Part shown: positions 1 through 7,414 of the stretch, one piece after another
How positions within the stretch are numbered: position 1 is the stretch's first letter
How the letters are laid out: every line of letters starts with the position of its first letter
DNA from: an uncultured Oscillospiraceae bacterium
GTDB taxonomy: Bacteria; Bacillota; Clostridia; Oscillospirales; Oscillospiraceae
Assembly: GCA_934636655.1 (NCBI GenBank)
Contig: CAKUAS010000002.1
Span: 124,001-188,000 of the forward strand
Length of the DNA stretch: 64,000 bases
Reading direction: 5' to 3'
Program-made: the position numbers and the translations under genes
The notes under the pieces: generated by a model
Seen by the model: only the letters and a program-made list of their open reading frames with translations
The model's database searches: none
Told to the model about the DNA's origin: nothing

Positions 1-1
1 G

Positions 2-922
2 TGCATTGAAACTCCGACAGACAGCTCCTATGGCAAGTACATCATCGAGCCGCTGGAGCGCGGCTACGGCACGACACTTGGTAACTCTCTGCGCAGGGTC
101 TTATTGTCCTCACTCCCCGGAACCGCGGCCACCTCGATCAAGATTGCAGGCGTGCAGCATGAGTTTTCGACCATCCCCGGTGTTAAGGAAGACGTGACCG
201 AGATCGTTCTTAACGTTAAGAGCATCATCGCCCGTCTCCACTCCGAGGAGCCCAAGACTGTCTACATCGAAGCCGTCGGCGAAGGCGTTGTCACCGCCGG
301 CGACATCAAGGCAGACGCCGAGGTCGAGATCCTCAATCCGGAGCAGCCCATAGCCACCCTCGGACCCGACGGTGCGCTCTCCATGGAGCTCACTTTCGAT
401 CACGGCAGGGGCTATGTATCTGCGGATAAGAACAAAACGGCCCAAACCGCAATCGGGACCATCCCCGTTGATTCTATCTACACACCTGTCCTGAAGGTCA
501 ACTACTCGGTCGAGAATACCCGTGTCGGTAATCAGACCGACTTTGACAAGCTGACCATCGAGGTGTGGACGGACAAGACCATCACCGCGCGTGATGCAGT
601 GTCTCTCGGTGCAAAGATCCTTTGCGACCATTTCACCCTGTTCACCGATCTATCCGACGCAGTCGGAAACCGTCCGACCGTCGTCGAAAAGACCGAGACC
701 CAGCGTGATAAGGTCCTCGAGATGACCATCGAAGAGCTCGACCTGTCCGTAAGAAGCTTCAACTGCCTCAAACGAGCAAACATCAACACTGTTGAGGACC
801 TCATCTCCAAGACTCAGGATGAGATGATAAAGGTCCGTAACCTTGGCCGCAAGTCCCTTGAAGAGGTCGAGCATAAGCTCGCCATGATGGGACTGTCTCT
901 CGCGGACGAGGACAACAACTAA
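2..922 (+). CDS. rpoA: DNA-directed RNA polymerase subunit alpha, 5' end outside window
   Basis: The alpha subunit dimerises to nucleate RNA polymerase assembly, and its C-terminal domain contacts UP elements and activators. The frame is open from base 2; the motif LERGYGTTLGNSLRRVLLSS near the left edge is the classic dimerisation helix, so the start lies roughly ten codons to the left. The 306 visible residues cover the N-terminal domain, a linker near residue 230 and a helix-hairpin-helix C-terminal domain (SVRSFNCLKRANI, VRNLGRKSLEEV). The family is about 315 residues. A TTG at 104 opens a shorter frame but is internal. It is followed after 24 bp by rplQ, the usual end of the ribosomal operon. 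Confidence 0.98.
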   Translation, partial: CIETPTDSSYGKYIIEPLERGYGTTLGNSLRRVLLSSLPGTAATSIKIAGVQHEFSTIPGVKEDVTEIVLNVKSIIARLHSEEPKTVYIEAVGEGVVTAGDIKADAEVEILNPEQPIATLGPDGALSMELTFDHGRGYVSADKNKTAQTAIGTIPVDSIYTPVLKVNYSVENTRVGNQTDFDKLTIEVWTDKTITARDAVSLGAKILCDHFTLFTDLSDAVGNRPTVVEKTETQRDKVLEMTIEELDLSVRSFNCLKRANINTVEDLISKTQDEMIKVRNLGRKSLEEVEHKLAMMGLSLADEDNN

Positions 923-946
923 CTCTAACAAGGAGGAAACACCGAA

Positions 947-1288
947 ATGCCCGGAACTAGAAAGCTCGGCAAAACGACCGATCAGCGCATGGCAATGCTC
1001 CGTCAGCAGGTAACCGATCTGCTCGATAAGGGCCGCATGGAGACCACTGTCACCCGCGCAAAGGAGATCGCTCCCATGGCCGAGAAAATGATAAGCCTTG
1101 GCAAGAAAAAGGATCTGGCTGCATACCGTCAGGCACTGGCCTTCATCACCCGTGAAGACGTTGCGAAGAAGACCTTTGACGAGCTGAGCGTTAAGTATGC
1201 CGACCGCAACGGCGGCTACACCCGCATCACCCGCATCGGACCCCGCCGCGGCGACGCAGCCGAGATGGCAGTCATCGAGCTGGTCTGA
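947..1288 (+). CDS. rplQ: 50S ribosomal protein L17
   Basis: Structural protein of the large ribosomal subunit near the exit tunnel. The 113 residues begin MPGTRKLGKTTDQRMAML and carry the basic L17 core and the C-terminal GGYTRITRIGPRRGDAAEMA motif; length fits the bacterial family. The strong ribosome-binding site AAGGAGG lies about 10 bases before the ATG. It is cotranscribed with rpoA and is the last gene of the operon, closed by a hairpin and T-run downstream. The energy-coupling transporter genes that often follow rplQ in Firmicutes are absent here. Confidence 0.98.
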   Translation: MPGTRKLGKTTDQRMAMLRQQVTDLLDKGRMETTVTRAKEIAPMAEKMISLGKKKDLAAYRQALAFITREDVAKKTFDELSVKYADRNGGYTRITRIGPRRGDAAEMAVIELV

Positions 1289-1356
1289 TCGCTCCACGGC
1301 GCGATCAGAATCGGGAATAGCCGTTTAGACGGCCATTTCCGCTTGAATTTCAAAAA

Positions 1357-1390
1357 AACGGGCAGCACTGAATGTGCTGTCCGTTTTTGC
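1357..1390 (+). terminator. Terminator of rpoA-rplQ
   Basis: Stem AACGGGCAGCAC / GTGCTGTCCGTT (one G-U pair) with a 5-base loop, followed by a T-run. A second, shorter hairpin (CTGATCGC / GCGATCAG, 1285-1308) overlaps the rplQ stop codon. Confidence 0.85.
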
Positions 1391-1398
1391 CTTTGCCA

Positions 1399-1427
1399 TT
1401 GACAAGAATTTTGATTCATATTAAATT
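1399..1427 (+). promoter_or_regulatory. Predicted promoter of the XRE membrane regulator
   Basis: TTGACA at 1399-1404 and TAAATT at 1422-1427 with a 17-bp spacer, in an AT-rich stretch just after the rplQ terminator. It would leave a leader of about 110 bases before the chosen start at 1545. Confidence 0.5.
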
Positions 1428-1544
1428 AGAATTGATATGAGTTGCCCGCTGCCGCCGTCTAAAATCACGGTTCTATTTTTGTGTCCTGTTGCCGTCCATG
1501 CTTTTGATATATACTGTACGGCAGATCAACAAGGAGATTATCGT

Positions 1545-2237
1545 ATGAATCAATTGAAAATTGGCAAATTCATTGCCGAATTAAGGAAGAGCAAAAGCAT
1601 GACTCAAGAAGAAATGGCGGAGAAGTTAGGCGTCAGCAATAAGTCCGTATCCAGATGGGAAAACGGCAGAAATCTGCCTGATGCTTCATTGTTCGAGCCG
1701 ATATGTGAATTGCTCGGTATCAGTCTGACGGAACTTTTTTGCGGCGAGAAAATAGAAGATGCGGAAATGGTGAGCAAAGTAGAACAGAACATTGTGTCTA
1801 CGATCGACTATACCGAAAAAACGGCGCGATGTCTTAGCAGGAGAATGAAGGCTGCCGCTGTGCTGGCAGTAATCGCGGCTGCCGCCATGCTCATAATTAT
1901 TAACAGCATTTGTTTCACACCGTGCGCTTCTCATGCCGGAGATGTGTCGAAGTGGCAGGGATTCTTCCCGGTGCATTCGGCGTATAGGCTCGAACTGAAC
2001 GATGCAGATATGCCGGTGTTTGCCGATCCAAATAAAGCGCTTAATCAGGCAAAGGTGGATTACAGCGACGCAATTGAGTTTATGAAAGGCGAATACCATC
2101 TGTTGCCGCTGTCAAAGTATTATTACAAGGCCTATGGCACTTACGGATGGCAGCTCGAAACGAACGATGAGATACTGCAAGGGCAGGGAAATTCTTTGTC
2201 AAATTTTGTTGATATTTATGAGAACAGCTTTCGATAA
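1545..2237 (+). CDS. XRE-family regulator with C-terminal membrane segment
   Basis: The 230-residue protein has an N-terminal Cro/C1-type helix-turn-helix (residues about 5-62; RKSKSMTQEEMAEKLGVSNK, then SVSRWENGRNLPD) and one hydrophobic segment near residues 100-120 (AAAVLAVIAAAAMLIIINSI). A polar extracytoplasmic tail of about 110 residues without a recognised domain follows. The start at 1545 is preferred because AAGGAG lies 9 bases before it; an in-frame ATG at 1437 has no ribosome-binding site and would add a non-conserved leader. Such proteins usually regulate nearby genes in response to an envelope signal, but the target is unknown. It is a single gene, more AT-rich than rpoA/rplQ. 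Confidence 0.8.
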   Translation: MNQLKIGKFIAELRKSKSMTQEEMAEKLGVSNKSVSRWENGRNLPDASLFEPICELLGISLTELFCGEKIEDAEMVSKVEQNIVSTIDYTEKTARCLSRRMKAAAVLAVIAAAAMLIIINSICFTPCASHAGDVSKWQGFFPVHSAYRLELNDADMPVFADPNKALNQAKVDYSDAIEFMKGEYHLLPLSKYYYKAYGTYGWQLETNDEILQGQGNSLSNFVDIYENSFR

Positions 2238-2290
2238 TTGATTTTATTTGTGACTTGGAGTATAATACCGTTTGGAAAAGAGGGACCATC

Positions 2291-2794
2291 ATGCATGACG
2301 ACCTGACGAAACAGGATATTGCAAAAATGCAGGCCGAGCTCGACCACCGCAGACTGGAGCTCATGCCGGAGCTGCTGGAGGAGGTCAAGCGTACCCGCGC
2401 CTTCGGCGACCTAAGCGAAAACTTCGAGTATAAAGAGGCAAAGCGTGCGAAAAACCGCAACGCCAGCCGAATCCGCTACCTTGAGAACATGATAAAGTCG
2501 GCGCATATAATCGATTCCGACTCCGCCGCCGACGAGGTCGGGCTGTACGACAAGGTCGAGATATATATTCCGGAGGATGACGAGACGAATGTTATTCAGG
2601 TTGTGACTACCATCCGCACAGATCCATTAAAGGGGCTTATAAGCCGCGAATCGCCCTTCGGCAAGGCAGTGCTCGGCAAAAAGGCCGGCGATCACATCAT
2701 GGTGTACGTTAATGACAGCTACAGCTATGAGGCGGTAATAAAAAGCATCACAAAGACCGAGGACGACGGCTCCGCGCCCATATTGCAATATTGA
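2291..2794 (+). CDS. GreA/GreB-family transcript cleavage factor
   Basis: Gre factors enter the secondary channel of stalled RNA polymerase and stimulate cleavage of backtracked RNA. The 167 residues show the family pattern: an N-terminal coiled coil with the acidic-tip motif FGDLSENFEYKEAKR, and a C-terminal FKBP-like domain (ISRESPFGKAVLGKKAGD). The ATG at 2291 (MHDDLTKQ) is preferred over an in-frame upstream codon at 2255 because AAGAGGG precedes it and the homologous N-terminus begins there. The coiled coil diverges from canonical GreA, so this may be a second paralogue. It stands alone with its own terminator. Confidence 0.85.
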   Translation: MHDDLTKQDIAKMQAELDHRRLELMPELLEEVKRTRAFGDLSENFEYKEAKRAKNRNASRIRYLENMIKSAHIIDSDSAADEVGLYDKVEIYIPEDDETNVIQVVTTIRTDPLKGLISRESPFGKAVLGKKAGDHIMVYVNDSYSYEAVIKSITKTEDDGSAPILQY

Positions 2795-2806
2795 AAGAAA
2801 AGAAAA

Positions 2807-2850
2807 CTGCCCGAGACTGCACTGAAAGCGCGGACTCGGGCAGCTTTGCT
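2807..2850 (+). terminator. Terminator of the Gre-family gene
   Basis: Perfect 9-bp stem CTGCCCGAG / CTCGGGCAG starting about 12 bases after the stop codon, with a 19-base loop and a short T-rich tail. Confidence 0.65.
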
Positions 2851-2917
2851 ATAGAGTTTATTTCGTTTTCAGGTAATTAAATAATTAGACAATGTGTGCT
2901 TTGAGCACTGTAGAAAA

Positions 2918-4831
2918 TTAGTGCAGGGTCAGAAACATAGACGTATTAGCAACAAGCATCATTGTTATGATGAAGGTATTAACAAAAGTCCCGGCCCATA
3001 TTGTTCCGGTTTTCTCAAAGCACTTGCGTGTAATGATGACAGATGCGGCTGTGTAGAATGTGAACGGAATGACCTGCATTACTCTGTCCCAAGCCGTCTG
3101 CCATGCAGGGAAGGTCACACCGACAGTGAAAAGATAAGTGTAAGCAAATACAGCTATTATGACTAGTCCGGCAATATTGCCAAGGACATTGATCAATAGA
3201 TTATGCTTCTGATCTTTAACTCGGTTTATTGTGTTTGTGGACAATGCCTGAGAAAACATATAAACAAAGAACCAAGGTAAATACTGTATCCACATTGAGA
3301 TTTTGTCTGGGTTAAATGGTTTCGCGCTAATAGCCCAGGCACGGAGATCAACTTTCAGAATATAGTATATTCCAAAAACAATGCCATAATAAATGCAGCC
3401 AACAGTAAGAGCTAAAAGAATACAGCGAATGAGCTGCTTACCGCTTATTTTCAGGCCAAGATCATTGAGCGTCCAGCCGTCTTTTTTGAGCTTCGTAAAA
3501 TATAGTACGAGAAAAATTATCAGAATAACGAGAGCTATAAATACATCCCATATTGCAAAGGAGTTGACGTTTACACTCGTGTATAGCTTTGCATAGCCCA
3601 TTGATGCTACTACGGGGAAAATTTTCGCATCCAGCCGAATTATCGGAACAAGAAGAAATACTGTAATGGCAGTGATTAACGCCCAAGAACCCCAGAATAT
3701 AAGTTTGTCTTTTTTGCTGTTGAGAGTAGTTTTCGCTTCGGGAACTGCAACTATGATTTTTGAGAAGAATTCGGTTTTTAGCAGAGCAATGACAAGCAGT
3801 GGTATGAGAATAGCAAGACCGAGAAGTGCAATAGCCGAGAATAAAAATCTATACAGGAAGGTATGATTTGTCGCAGAAATTGACGTATCAATGTCAAAGC
3901 ACATGCTGAAGAAAGAGACTAGATTGGTTGCACACTCGGGTGTAAGATATTCACAAGTATGGAGAGAGGGGGGATTGTATACAACGCGCAGAGTTCCATC
4001 TTCAATACTTCCGTATGTTTTCCCAAGCTCGACAGTGGCAATTTGGCTTTCCTCAGGCAATATGGAGTTAACAAATGCGAGGGCTTCCGGAGCAGTTTTA
4101 AGATCACCGTTTCCATTAGCAGTAGTATAGTTTCCCTCATCGTAGTAAGTGTAGTTGAGTGCAACAGGAATGTAATAATTGCCATAATCCTCAGGGTTGG
4201 ACGATGGCAGGGCGCTTTGAATAAAAGCTGCCTTTACAGGATTTAGCGCTCTGGCGTTTTCAAGCTCATTTTCGGTAACGCTTGCTCCACCGTCAGAATC
4301 GGGAAGAGAAGCCGCTTCTAAAGCTGCGGTTTGCATCGCACCATAATGCTCGATAGTGGCCATAGTTGCAAGTCCACCCATAGAGTGTCCAGTGATGCCA
4401 AGCTGGGATTTGTCGATATAGTCCAGATGAGACTCCATAAGAAAATCAATAACAGTGAAGAAACCGCAGCCTTCACCAAATGTTGAAGCTGGGGAACTGT
4501 CTATACTTGACGTGCTGGAGAGACCGTGACTTTTTGCATCCATCTCAACAACTACAACACCACGACGGCTTAGCTCAATAGCCGCAAAGTCCTGCTTTTC
4601 ACCTGAATCAGAGTAACCATGACATGTGACCACAACGGGAGCAGGGTTTTCCGCAGTTGCAGTTTTTGGCTTGAAAATGGTCGCGTGGATAAATGTGCCC
4701 TCTACGTCGGGGATATAGGTGTCGATTAATTGAACAGTGTTGCCGGAGGTTCTGACCAATGATGCACCGATACTGCCTATCAAGAGAAAAGCAATCGCTA
4801 CACAAAGCCAGACCTTGATCTTTTTTTTCAT
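2918..4831 (-). CDS. Membrane-anchored alpha/beta hydrolase fused to a polytopic membrane domain
   Basis: The 637-residue protein begins with a signal-anchor (residues about 6-28). An alpha/beta-hydrolase domain follows, with an oxyanion-type HGYSDSGEKQ at 71-80 and the nucleophile elbow GHSMGG at 148-153 (Ser150). From about residue 340 there are seven or eight hydrophobic segments up to the C-terminus. The hydrolase domain should lie outside the membrane if the first segment is a signal-anchor. Substrate is unknown; esterase or peptidase activity on an envelope or imported compound is plausible. It is transcribed divergently from a MarR regulator, with a large palindrome over its predicted -10 box, so repression by that MarR is likely. 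It is AT-rich compared with the flanking core genes, consistent with acquisition. Confidence 0.8.
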   Translation of the reverse strand: MKKKIKVWLCVAIAFLLIGSIGASLVRTSGNTVQLIDTYIPDVEGTFIHATIFKPKTATAENPAPVVVTCHGYSDSGEKQDFAAIELSRRGVVVVEMDAKSHGLSSTSSIDSSPASTFGEGCGFFTVIDFLMESHLDYIDKSQLGITGHSMGGLATMATIEHYGAMQTAALEAASLPDSDGGASVTENELENARALNPVKAAFIQSALPSSNPEDYGNYYIPVALNYTYYDEGNYTTANGNGDLKTAPEALAFVNSILPEESQIATVELGKTYGSIEDGTLRVVYNPPSLHTCEYLTPECATNLVSFFSMCFDIDTSISATNHTFLYRFLFSAIALLGLAILIPLLVIALLKTEFFSKIIVAVPEAKTTLNSKKDKLIFWGSWALITAITVFLLVPIIRLDAKIFPVVASMGYAKLYTSVNVNSFAIWDVFIALVILIIFLVLYFTKLKKDGWTLNDLGLKISGKQLIRCILLALTVGCIYYGIVFGIYYILKVDLRAWAISAKPFNPDKISMWIQYLPWFFVYMFSQALSTNTINRVKDQKHNLLINVLGNIAGLVIIAVFAYTYLFTVGVTFPAWQTAWDRVMQVIPFTFYTAASVIITRKCFEKTGTIWAGTFVNTFIITMMLVANTSMFLTLH

Positions 4832-4856
4832 TTTTTCGTCCTTTCTAAATCTTCAA

Positions 4857-4902
4857 ATAATATATCCATGTGGATATAAATATATCCACATGGATATATT
4901 AT
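4857..4902. promoter_or_regulatory. 46-bp palindromic operator, two inverted 18-bp boxes
   Basis: Boxes at 4861-4878 and 4881-4898 are exact reverse complements (TATATCCATGTGGATATA) and are each nearly palindromic; symmetry continues outward to 4857/4902 around a 2-base centre. It lies between the divergent hydrolase and MarR genes and overlaps the predicted -10 of the hydrolase promoter, as expected for a MarR operator. Confidence 0.75.
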
Positions 4903-4925
4903 AAAGAAATATTTTTAAATGTCAA
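4898..4925 (-). promoter_or_regulatory. Predicted promoter of the hydrolase gene
   Basis: On the minus strand, TTGACA (4925-4920) and TATAAT (4903-4898) are separated by 16 bp. The -10 box overlaps the palindromic operator. Confidence 0.65.
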
Positions 4926-4967
4926 TTGAAAAGTTGAATATAGCTGATTCAATTTTTGAAAATGAAA

Positions 4968-4997
4968 TTGACATTTAAAAATCAAATATACTATAAT
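4968..4997 (+). promoter_or_regulatory. Predicted promoter of the MarR gene
   Basis: TTGACA at 4968-4973 and TATAAT at 4992-4997, spacer 18 bp. The -35 lies inside one arm of a 17-bp inverted repeat (4911-4927 / 4966-4982), whose other arm holds the -35 of the divergent hydrolase promoter. Confidence 0.7.
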
Positions 4998-5028
4998 AAT
5001 TATAACAAAGTTGAAAAGGAACAGTAAC

Positions 5029-5538
5029 ATGAGTGCCACATGGATGGGTAGATATGAGGAACTAATAAGAGAATTGGTTCGTCACACCAATATTGTGTTA
5101 AAAGGAAGTCAAATAAAAAGAGACTTGGCAGGAAAGGGCGTTCTTTTTACGCCTCAAGCATGGCAAATTATGGAGTATATTATTGAAAACAGTCCCGATG
5201 AATCCAACATGAGCCAAATTGCCGACACGCTGCAGATCCCTCAAAGCAGTTTCTCAAGAATTGTAAAGTATCTTGAAAGAGAAGGAATTGTTGATAGATA
5301 TCATCGTACAAGTAACAGGAAAAATGTTATTCTGAAACCGACGGATTTGGCCATGGAGATTTACAATAAAAATACGGATGAGATAAAGGGCGCAAATTTT
5401 CAGAGATTCTTTGATGCACTTTCTGAAATAGATGATGATACTCTCAATACTTTTGTTGCTGCCTTAAGAATTCACAATGAAGATTTAATGCGATATGATG
5501 ATGTCGATACTTCTAATCCTCTTGTAAAAATTGAATAG
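5029..5538 (+). CDS. MarR-family transcriptional regulator
   Basis: MarR proteins are dimeric winged-helix repressors that often control a divergent neighbour. The 169 residues contain a winged helix at about 45-110: a helix-turn-helix (NMSQIADTLQIPQSSFSRIV), then the KYLEREGIVDRYH turn and the beta wing (SNRKNVILKPTD). The ATG at 5029 has AAAAGG about 10 bases upstream; a TTG at 5011 would place the ribosome-binding site inside the gene. The 46-bp palindrome upstream of the divergent hydrolase is the probable binding site, and autoregulation is possible because both promoters share the region. The ligand is unknown. Confidence 0.9.
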   Translation: MSATWMGRYEELIRELVRHTNIVLKGSQIKRDLAGKGVLFTPQAWQIMEYIIENSPDESNMSQIADTLQIPQSSFSRIVKYLEREGIVDRYHRTSNRKNVILKPTDLAMEIYNKNTDEIKGANFQRFFDALSEIDDDTLNTFVAALRIHNEDLMRYDDVDTSNPLVKIE

Positions 5539-5556
5539 TGATTTTTGGCTCAAAAT

Positions 5557-5590
5557 AAAAAGGTATGTACCGACAGGTACATACCTTTTT
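5557..5590. terminator. Bidirectional terminator between MarR and etfA genes
   Basis: Perfect 15-bp stem AAAAAGGTATGTACC / GGTACATACCTTTTT with loop GACA; A-run before and T-run after, so it serves both converging genes. Confidence 0.9.
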
Positions 5591-5609
5591 TAGTTGGAAT
5601 TTTTACGGC

Positions 5610-6605
5610 TTATTTATCGAGCTTCGCGAGCATCGCGTCGCAGATTTCGTCCATATCGCCGACTATGCCGTAGGTGCAGTAGTTAAATATCGCAGCGTCC
5701 GGGTCGGTGTTGACGGCGACGACGGTATCCGCGTCAGAGAAGCCCGTGACATGGTTCACGGCGCCGGAAACACCAAAGGAGATGTACAGCTTCGGCTTTA
5801 CCACAACTCCCGATTGGCCTATAACGAGCTTAAACGGCAGAACACCGCGGTCAAACACCGGCCTCGTGCAGGCAAGCTTTCCGCCGAGCCATTCGGCAAG
5901 ACGGCGGTAGCGCGGCAGAGCGTCAGCGCCCTTTATGGCGTTTCCGACGCAGACTATAACATCGGCGTCTGCGATGTTCAGGCTCTCGTCCAAGTCATCG
6001 GCGAGGAAGTCGAGTATCTTCGTGCGTATATCCTCAACGGGAAAGTCGATGTGCTCCTCAATGACCTCGTATTTATGCGCACCGCAAGGCGTGCACTTGA
6101 AAGTTCCGGGGCGGATCGTTCCGACCTGAGGACGCGCCACGGGAACTGTGATAACGGCCATCATCTTGCCTCCGACGGCAGGCTCTATGAATTCAATATC
6201 CGTAGTTTTCGGGTCCCAGACGAGCTCGGTAGCGTCTGAGGTGCAGCCAGTACCGAGGCGTGCGGCAAAGCGCGGAGCAAAGTCACGGCCGTTTATCGTT
6301 CCCCCGACCATGACCGCCGTCGGGCGATATTTCTCGCACAGGACAGTGAACAGGTTCGTATAAGCGTCGTTGTTGAAATAGTCGTAGCCCGTGCCGGATA
6401 CGCGGATGAGCTTATCTACACCGCAGTCGAGCACTTTCCGAAGCTCCGTGTCGCTGATGCTGCCGACGATAACGGCCACGAGCTTTTCGCCGCTTGCGTC
6501 GCACAGCTTGCGCGTTTCCGAGCACAGCTCGAGCGATACCGGAAGAACGCTGTTGCCGTCACGCTCGATAAAGACCCACATGTCCTTAAAATCAGTCTTA
6601 TTCAT
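5610..6605 (-). CDS. etfA: Electron transfer flavoprotein alpha subunit
   Basis: EtfA carries FAD and shuttles electrons between a flavin dehydrogenase and an acceptor. In anaerobes EtfAB can bifurcate electrons. The 331 residues end with the characteristic FAD domain (GQSGVVVKPKLYISFGVSGA, then AVNTDPDAAIFNYCTYGIVG). The N-terminal ferredoxin-like extension found in the bifurcating lactate dehydrogenase EtfA of Acetobacterium is absent: the protein begins directly with the Rossmann-like domain. It is third in an operon with the FAD-linked dehydrogenase and EtfB, 12 bp after etfB, and is closed by a strong terminator. Confidence in EtfA is high; whether this complex bifurcates cannot be settled from sequence reading alone. 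Confidence 0.95.
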   Translation of the reverse strand: MNKTDFKDMWVFIERDGNSVLPVSLELCSETRKLCDASGEKLVAVIVGSISDTELRKVLDCGVDKLIRVSGTGYDYFNNDAYTNLFTVLCEKYRPTAVMVGGTINGRDFAPRFAARLGTGCTSDATELVWDPKTTDIEFIEPAVGGKMMAVITVPVARPQVGTIRPGTFKCTPCGAHKYEVIEEHIDFPVEDIRTKILDFLADDLDESLNIADADVIVCVGNAIKGADALPRYRRLAEWLGGKLACTRPVFDRGVLPFKLVIGQSGVVVKPKLYISFGVSGAVNHVTGFSDADTVVAVNTDPDAAIFNYCTYGIVGDMDEICDAMLAKLDK

Positions 6606-6617
6606 ACCTGCACCTCC

Positions 6618-7412
6618 TTAAAGCACGTCGGAGATAAGCTCCATGAGCTTATCCACATTCTTTTCCGTGCTGCCCTCGTCGATCATGCTGCCTTTTGCGC
6701 CGGTGACCGGTGGATAGGTGCGCGGCACCTTCGTCGGTGAGCCGGGATCGCCGATCTGTCCGGGATCGAGTTCGGGGATTGTAGCGGAGTTGTAGACCTC
6801 TATCTCGGCCGTGCGAGAGGCTTTCCAGCTCTTGAGGTTGGGGATGCGCGCGCGGAAGTTTGCCTTTTCAACCGTCAGCAGACAGGGATACTGAGCCCTG
6901 AGCACCTCAATGCCTCGCTCAAGATCGCGCTCTGCGGTTATGGTGTGGTTTTCTGTGTCTACCTCAACGATATTTGCGGTTGAGGATATCTGGCTTGCAC
7001 CGAAGCGTTCTGCAAGCTGCGAGCCCATCTGACCGGTTGCTCCGTCAAGCGATTCCTTACCGCAGAAAATGAGGTCAAAATCGCCGAGCATTTTTGCCGC
7101 CGAGACTATGACATAGCTCGTTGCAAGTGTATCGGCGTTAGCAAACGCACGGTCGGACAGAAGCACAGCTCTGTCCGCGCCCGCCGCGAGGCACTCGCGC
7201 AGAGCTTCCTTGGCCATGTCGGGACCCATGGTTATGACTGTGATCTTGCCGCCGTGGGCTTCTTTAACTCTGACGGCCGCCTCGAGGGCGTTTGCGTCCA
7301 GAGGATTGAGTATTGCCGGAACGCCGGTACGAATGAGACTGCCGGTCACGGGGTCCATCTTGACGAGGTTTATATCGGGGACCTGCTTTACGCATACAAG
7401 AATATTCAGCAT
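6618..7412 (-). CDS. etfB: Electron transfer flavoprotein beta subunit
   Basis: EtfB pairs with EtfA and binds either AMP or, in bifurcating forms, FAD plus NAD. The 264 residues begin MLNILVCVKQVPD and contain the family motifs LNPLDANALEAAVRVKE, CGKESLDGATGQMGSQLAER and the C-terminal recognition-loop region FRARIPNLKSWKASRTAEIE. The gene starts 2 bp after the dehydrogenase stop and precedes etfA by 12 bp, indicating translational coupling and a stable dehydrogenase-EtfBA complex. The DGATGQ segment lies where bifurcating EtfB proteins hold their nucleotide-binding loop, which supports but does not prove electron bifurcation. Confidence 0.95.
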   Translation of the reverse strand: MLNILVCVKQVPDINLVKMDPVTGSLIRTGVPAILNPLDANALEAAVRVKEAHGGKITVITMGPDMAKEALRECLAAGADRAVLLSDRAFANADTLATSYVIVSAAKMLGDFDLIFCGKESLDGATGQMGSQLAERFGASQISSTANIVEVDTENHTITAERDLERGIEVLRAQYPCLLTVEKANFRARIPNLKSWKASRTAEIEVYNSATIPELDPGQIGDPGSPTKVPRTYPPVTGAKGSMIDEGSTEKNVDKLMELISDVL

Positions 7413-7414
7413 TT

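Noticed and set aside
104..922. Start of rpoA at the TTG at 104
   Set aside because: The conserved N-terminal RpoA sequence continues upstream to the window edge, so the gene is truncated, not short.
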